Assembly (NCBI RefSeq): GCF_030758975.1
Contig: NZ_CP132359.1
Location: 822,811-886,810, forward strand
From: Bosea beijingensis
GTDB lineage: Bacteria; Pseudomonadota; Alphaproteobacteria; Rhizobiales; Beijerinckiaceae
Reading direction: 5' to 3'
DNA length: 64,000 bases
Below the pieces are notes generated by a model. It was not told the origin of the DNA. It did not search any database and saw nothing but the letters and a program-made list of their open reading frames with translations. The position numbers and the translations under genes are program-made. This document shows, piece after piece, positions 62,601 to 64,000 of the stretch. The first letter of the stretch is position 1. Each line of letters starts with the position of its first letter.

Positions 62601-63587
62601 TCAGTTCACCGCCTGGATCGCGGCGACCATCTCCTTCAGCTTCGGGTCGGTGACGAACTTGTCGTAGACCGGCTTCATCGCGTCGATGAAGGGCTTCTTG
62701 TCGACCTGGTTGATCTGGGCGCCGCCGGCCTTGACCTTGGCCTCGGACGCCTTCTCGCGCGCATCCCAGAGCTCGCGCATCTTGGCGACCGACTCCTTCG
62801 CAGCCGCCTTGATGATCGCCTGGTCGGCGGCGTTGAACTTGTCGAAGCTCTTCTTCGACATCACCAGCGCTTCCGGCGAGAGCGAGTGCTCGGTCACCGA
62901 GTAAAACTTGGAGACCTCGAAATGCCGGGTCGATTCATAGGACGGCCAGTTGTTCTCGGCACCGTCGATGACGCCGGTCTGGAGCGCGGAATAGACCTCG
63001 CCGAAGGGCATCGGCGTGGCATTGGCGCCGAGCGCCGAGACCAGCGCGACGAACATGTCGGACTGCTGGACGCGGATCTTCAGGCCCTTCATGTCGGCGG
63101 GCGTGTTGATCGGGCGCTTGGAGTTGTAGAACGAGCGCGAGCCGGAATCGTAGAGCGCCAGCCCGATCAGGTCGTGCTTCTCGAATTCCTTGAGCAGGTT
63201 GTCGCCGATCGGCCCGTCCATCGCCTTCCGCATATGGTCGACCGAGCGGAAGATGAAGGGCAGGGACGGAATGTTGGTCGCCGGGATCAGGTTGTTGAAC
63301 GGCGCCATGTTGATGCGATTGATGTCGATGACGCCGAAGCGGGTCTGGTCGATCGTGTCCTTCTCCTGGCCGAGCTGGGCCGAGTGAAAGACGTTGATCT
63401 TGACGCGGCCCTGCGTGCGCTCCTCGAGCAGCTTGCCGAGATAGCGGACGGCCTCGACGGTCGGGTAGTCGGTCGGGTGGATGTCGGCCGAGCGCAGCGT
63501 CACGCTCTGGGCCAGGGCTGAAGTCGCGGCAGCGGCCGAGAAGGCGAAAGCTGCGGTATAAGCGAGGAAACTGCGGCGTGCGGTCAT
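62601..63587 (-). CDS. dctP: TRAP transporter substrate-binding protein (DctP)
   Basis: A 328-residue periplasmic binding protein. The N-terminus MTARRSFLAYTAAF has an RRxFL motif and may be Tat-exported; cleavage near ALAQ. YLGKLLEERTQGRVKINVFH (about 48-67), GLKIRVQQSDMF (about 162) with the carboxylate-binding Arg, and TGVIDGAENNW (about 205) are DctP hallmarks. Start ATG 63587 follows GGGAGAA; the open frame upstream holds no signal. First gene of the uronate operon, divergent from a GntR gene. Confidence 0.94.
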   Translation of the reverse strand: MTARRSFLAYTAAFAFSAAAATSALAQSVTLRSADIHPTDYPTVEAVRYLGKLLEERTQGRVKINVFHSAQLGQEKDTIDQTRFGVIDINRINMAPFNNLIPATNIPSLPFIFRSVDHMRKAMDGPIGDNLLKEFEKHDLIGLALYDSGSRSFYNSKRPINTPADMKGLKIRVQQSDMFVALVSALGANATPMPFGEVYSALQTGVIDGAENNWPSYESTRHFEVSKFYSVTEHSLSPEALVMSKKSFDKFNAADQAIIKAAAKESVAKMRELWDAREKASEAKVKAGGAQINQVDKKPFIDAMKPVYDKFVTDPKLKEMVAAIQAVN

Positions 63588-63692
63588 GTGCGTTCTCCCG
63601 TGTTTTCGGGCGCCTTGCCGTTTCCCGGCTTGTTCGCTGGCGCCTCGAACGTAAGCTTGCTGTCCGCTCCCGTCGCGGTTGCGGCAGTAGTT

Positions 63693-63715
63693 GTATGGTA
63701 GTATGTTGCGGTATG
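63693..63715. promoter_or_regulatory. GTATG repeat cluster between dctP and the GntR gene
   Basis: Three GTATG copies (63693, 63701, 63711) lie in the 157-base divergent gap. They could be half-sites for the adjacent GntR regulator. The signal is short and could be chance. Confidence 0.3.
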
Positions 63716-63744
63716 GCACGCAACAGGCTGTGGAGGTTTTTGAC

Positions 63745-64000
63745 TTGAGCCTTTCGTTGGCGTCCCCCGCCCTCGCTCCGGGCGCTTCGGCGGCCGGGCG
63801 CGTCGAAGCCGAGTTGCGCCGGGCGATCGTCGCGCTGGAGTTGCCGCCGGGTACGCGCCTGTCGGAGCAGGAGATCGCGTTGAAGTACGGCGTTTCGCGT
63901 CAGCCGGTACGCGAGGCCTTGATCGCTCTCGCCAGGACGCGGCTCGTCGACGTGCAGCCGCAGCGCGGCACGGTCGTGGTCAAGTTCTCGGTCCGCAAGA
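63745..64000 (+). CDS. GntR-family transcriptional regulator, cut by window edge
   Basis: The first 85 codons of a GntR regulator; the gene continues past the window. The winged helix is complete: VEAELRRAIVALELPPGTRL (about 21-40), SEQEIALKYGVSRQPVREAL and the wing QPQRGTVV. I start at TTG 63745 because GGAGG lies eight bases upstream; an in-frame GTG at 63730 has no such site. It is divergent from dctP and so probably the regulator of the uronate operon. The effector domain type cannot be seen. Confidence 0.85.
   Translation, partial: MSLSLASPALAPGASAAGRVEAELRRAIVALELPPGTRLSEQEIALKYGVSRQPVREALIALARTRLVDVQPQRGTVVVKFSVRK

Noticed and set aside
60590-62653. 687-codon plus-strand frame, His/Asp/Gln-rich
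   Set aside because: Antisense of kduI, dctM and dctQ; repetitive composition reflects membrane-protein codons read backwards.

Overview
The window is high-GC, densely packed chromosomal DNA from an alphaproteobacterium, most likely of the order Hyphomicrobiales (Rhizobiales). A Bosea-like organism is my guess from gene style, not something the sequence proves. Supporting points are an imuA-imuB-dnaE2 mutagenesis cassette behind a GTTC-N7-GTTC (alphaproteobacterial LexA) box, Aap-type amino-acid transport genes, rhizobial-type iron-uptake genes and dispersed intergenic palindromes. No rRNA, tRNA, CRISPR array, phage or complete insertion sequence was recognised.

Layout: 0-4.2 kb, CoA-dependent aromatic (anthranilate/salicylate-type) catabolic genes: crotonase, acyl-CoA dehydrogenase, aryl-CoA ligase, RidA. 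4.2-7.6 kb, assimilatory sulfate reduction (cysH-cysD-cysN), with CysN carrying an unusual C-terminal DUF2061-like segment. 7.7-13.5 kb, the SOS mutasome. 13.5-18.7 kb, a siderophore-type uptake set (AraC regulator, TonB receptor, small protein, RhtX/FptX-like permease). 18.8-22.8 kb, cardiolipin synthase, an EEP-fold hydrolase and a two-gene chromate transporter. 22.8-30.6 kb, a heme-type locus: AT-rich promoter, TonB receptor, HmuS-like protein, ChaN-like protein and two exporter-fold ABC proteins in place of HmuTUV.

30.6-41.4 kb, mostly minus strand: FAD amine oxidase, BisC-like molybdoenzyme, amino-acid binding protein, PatB/MalY C-S lyase, threonine aldolase, serine dehydratase, MsbA-like exporter. 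41.5-49.9 kb, a kynurenine module: alpha/beta hydrolase, formamide-deformylase-like amidohydrolase and GntR regulator, divergent from kynureninase and Aap-type transport genes lacking an ATPase. 50-50.7 kb, small stress-type genes including a VOC gene reduced to its two ends. 51-58.6 kb, a LysR-controlled operon with one Fe3+/polyamine-type ABC transporter, two paralogous binding proteins, a hydratase and an RraA-family aldolase. 58.7-64 kb, uronate (pectin-derived) catabolism: kdgF, kduD, kduI, a TRAP transporter and a truncated GntR gene at the window edge.

Taken together this is a scavenging region. Kynureninase yields anthranilate, which the CoA-ligase module at the other end could activate. 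Two iron systems and several transporter/catabolic sets fit a soil, root-surface or oligotrophic-water lifestyle. The most unusual candidates are the heme locus built on exporter-fold ABC proteins, a possible S-oxidised amino-acid salvage set at 30.6-36.8 kb, the CysN-DUF2061 fusion, and the VOC remnant.
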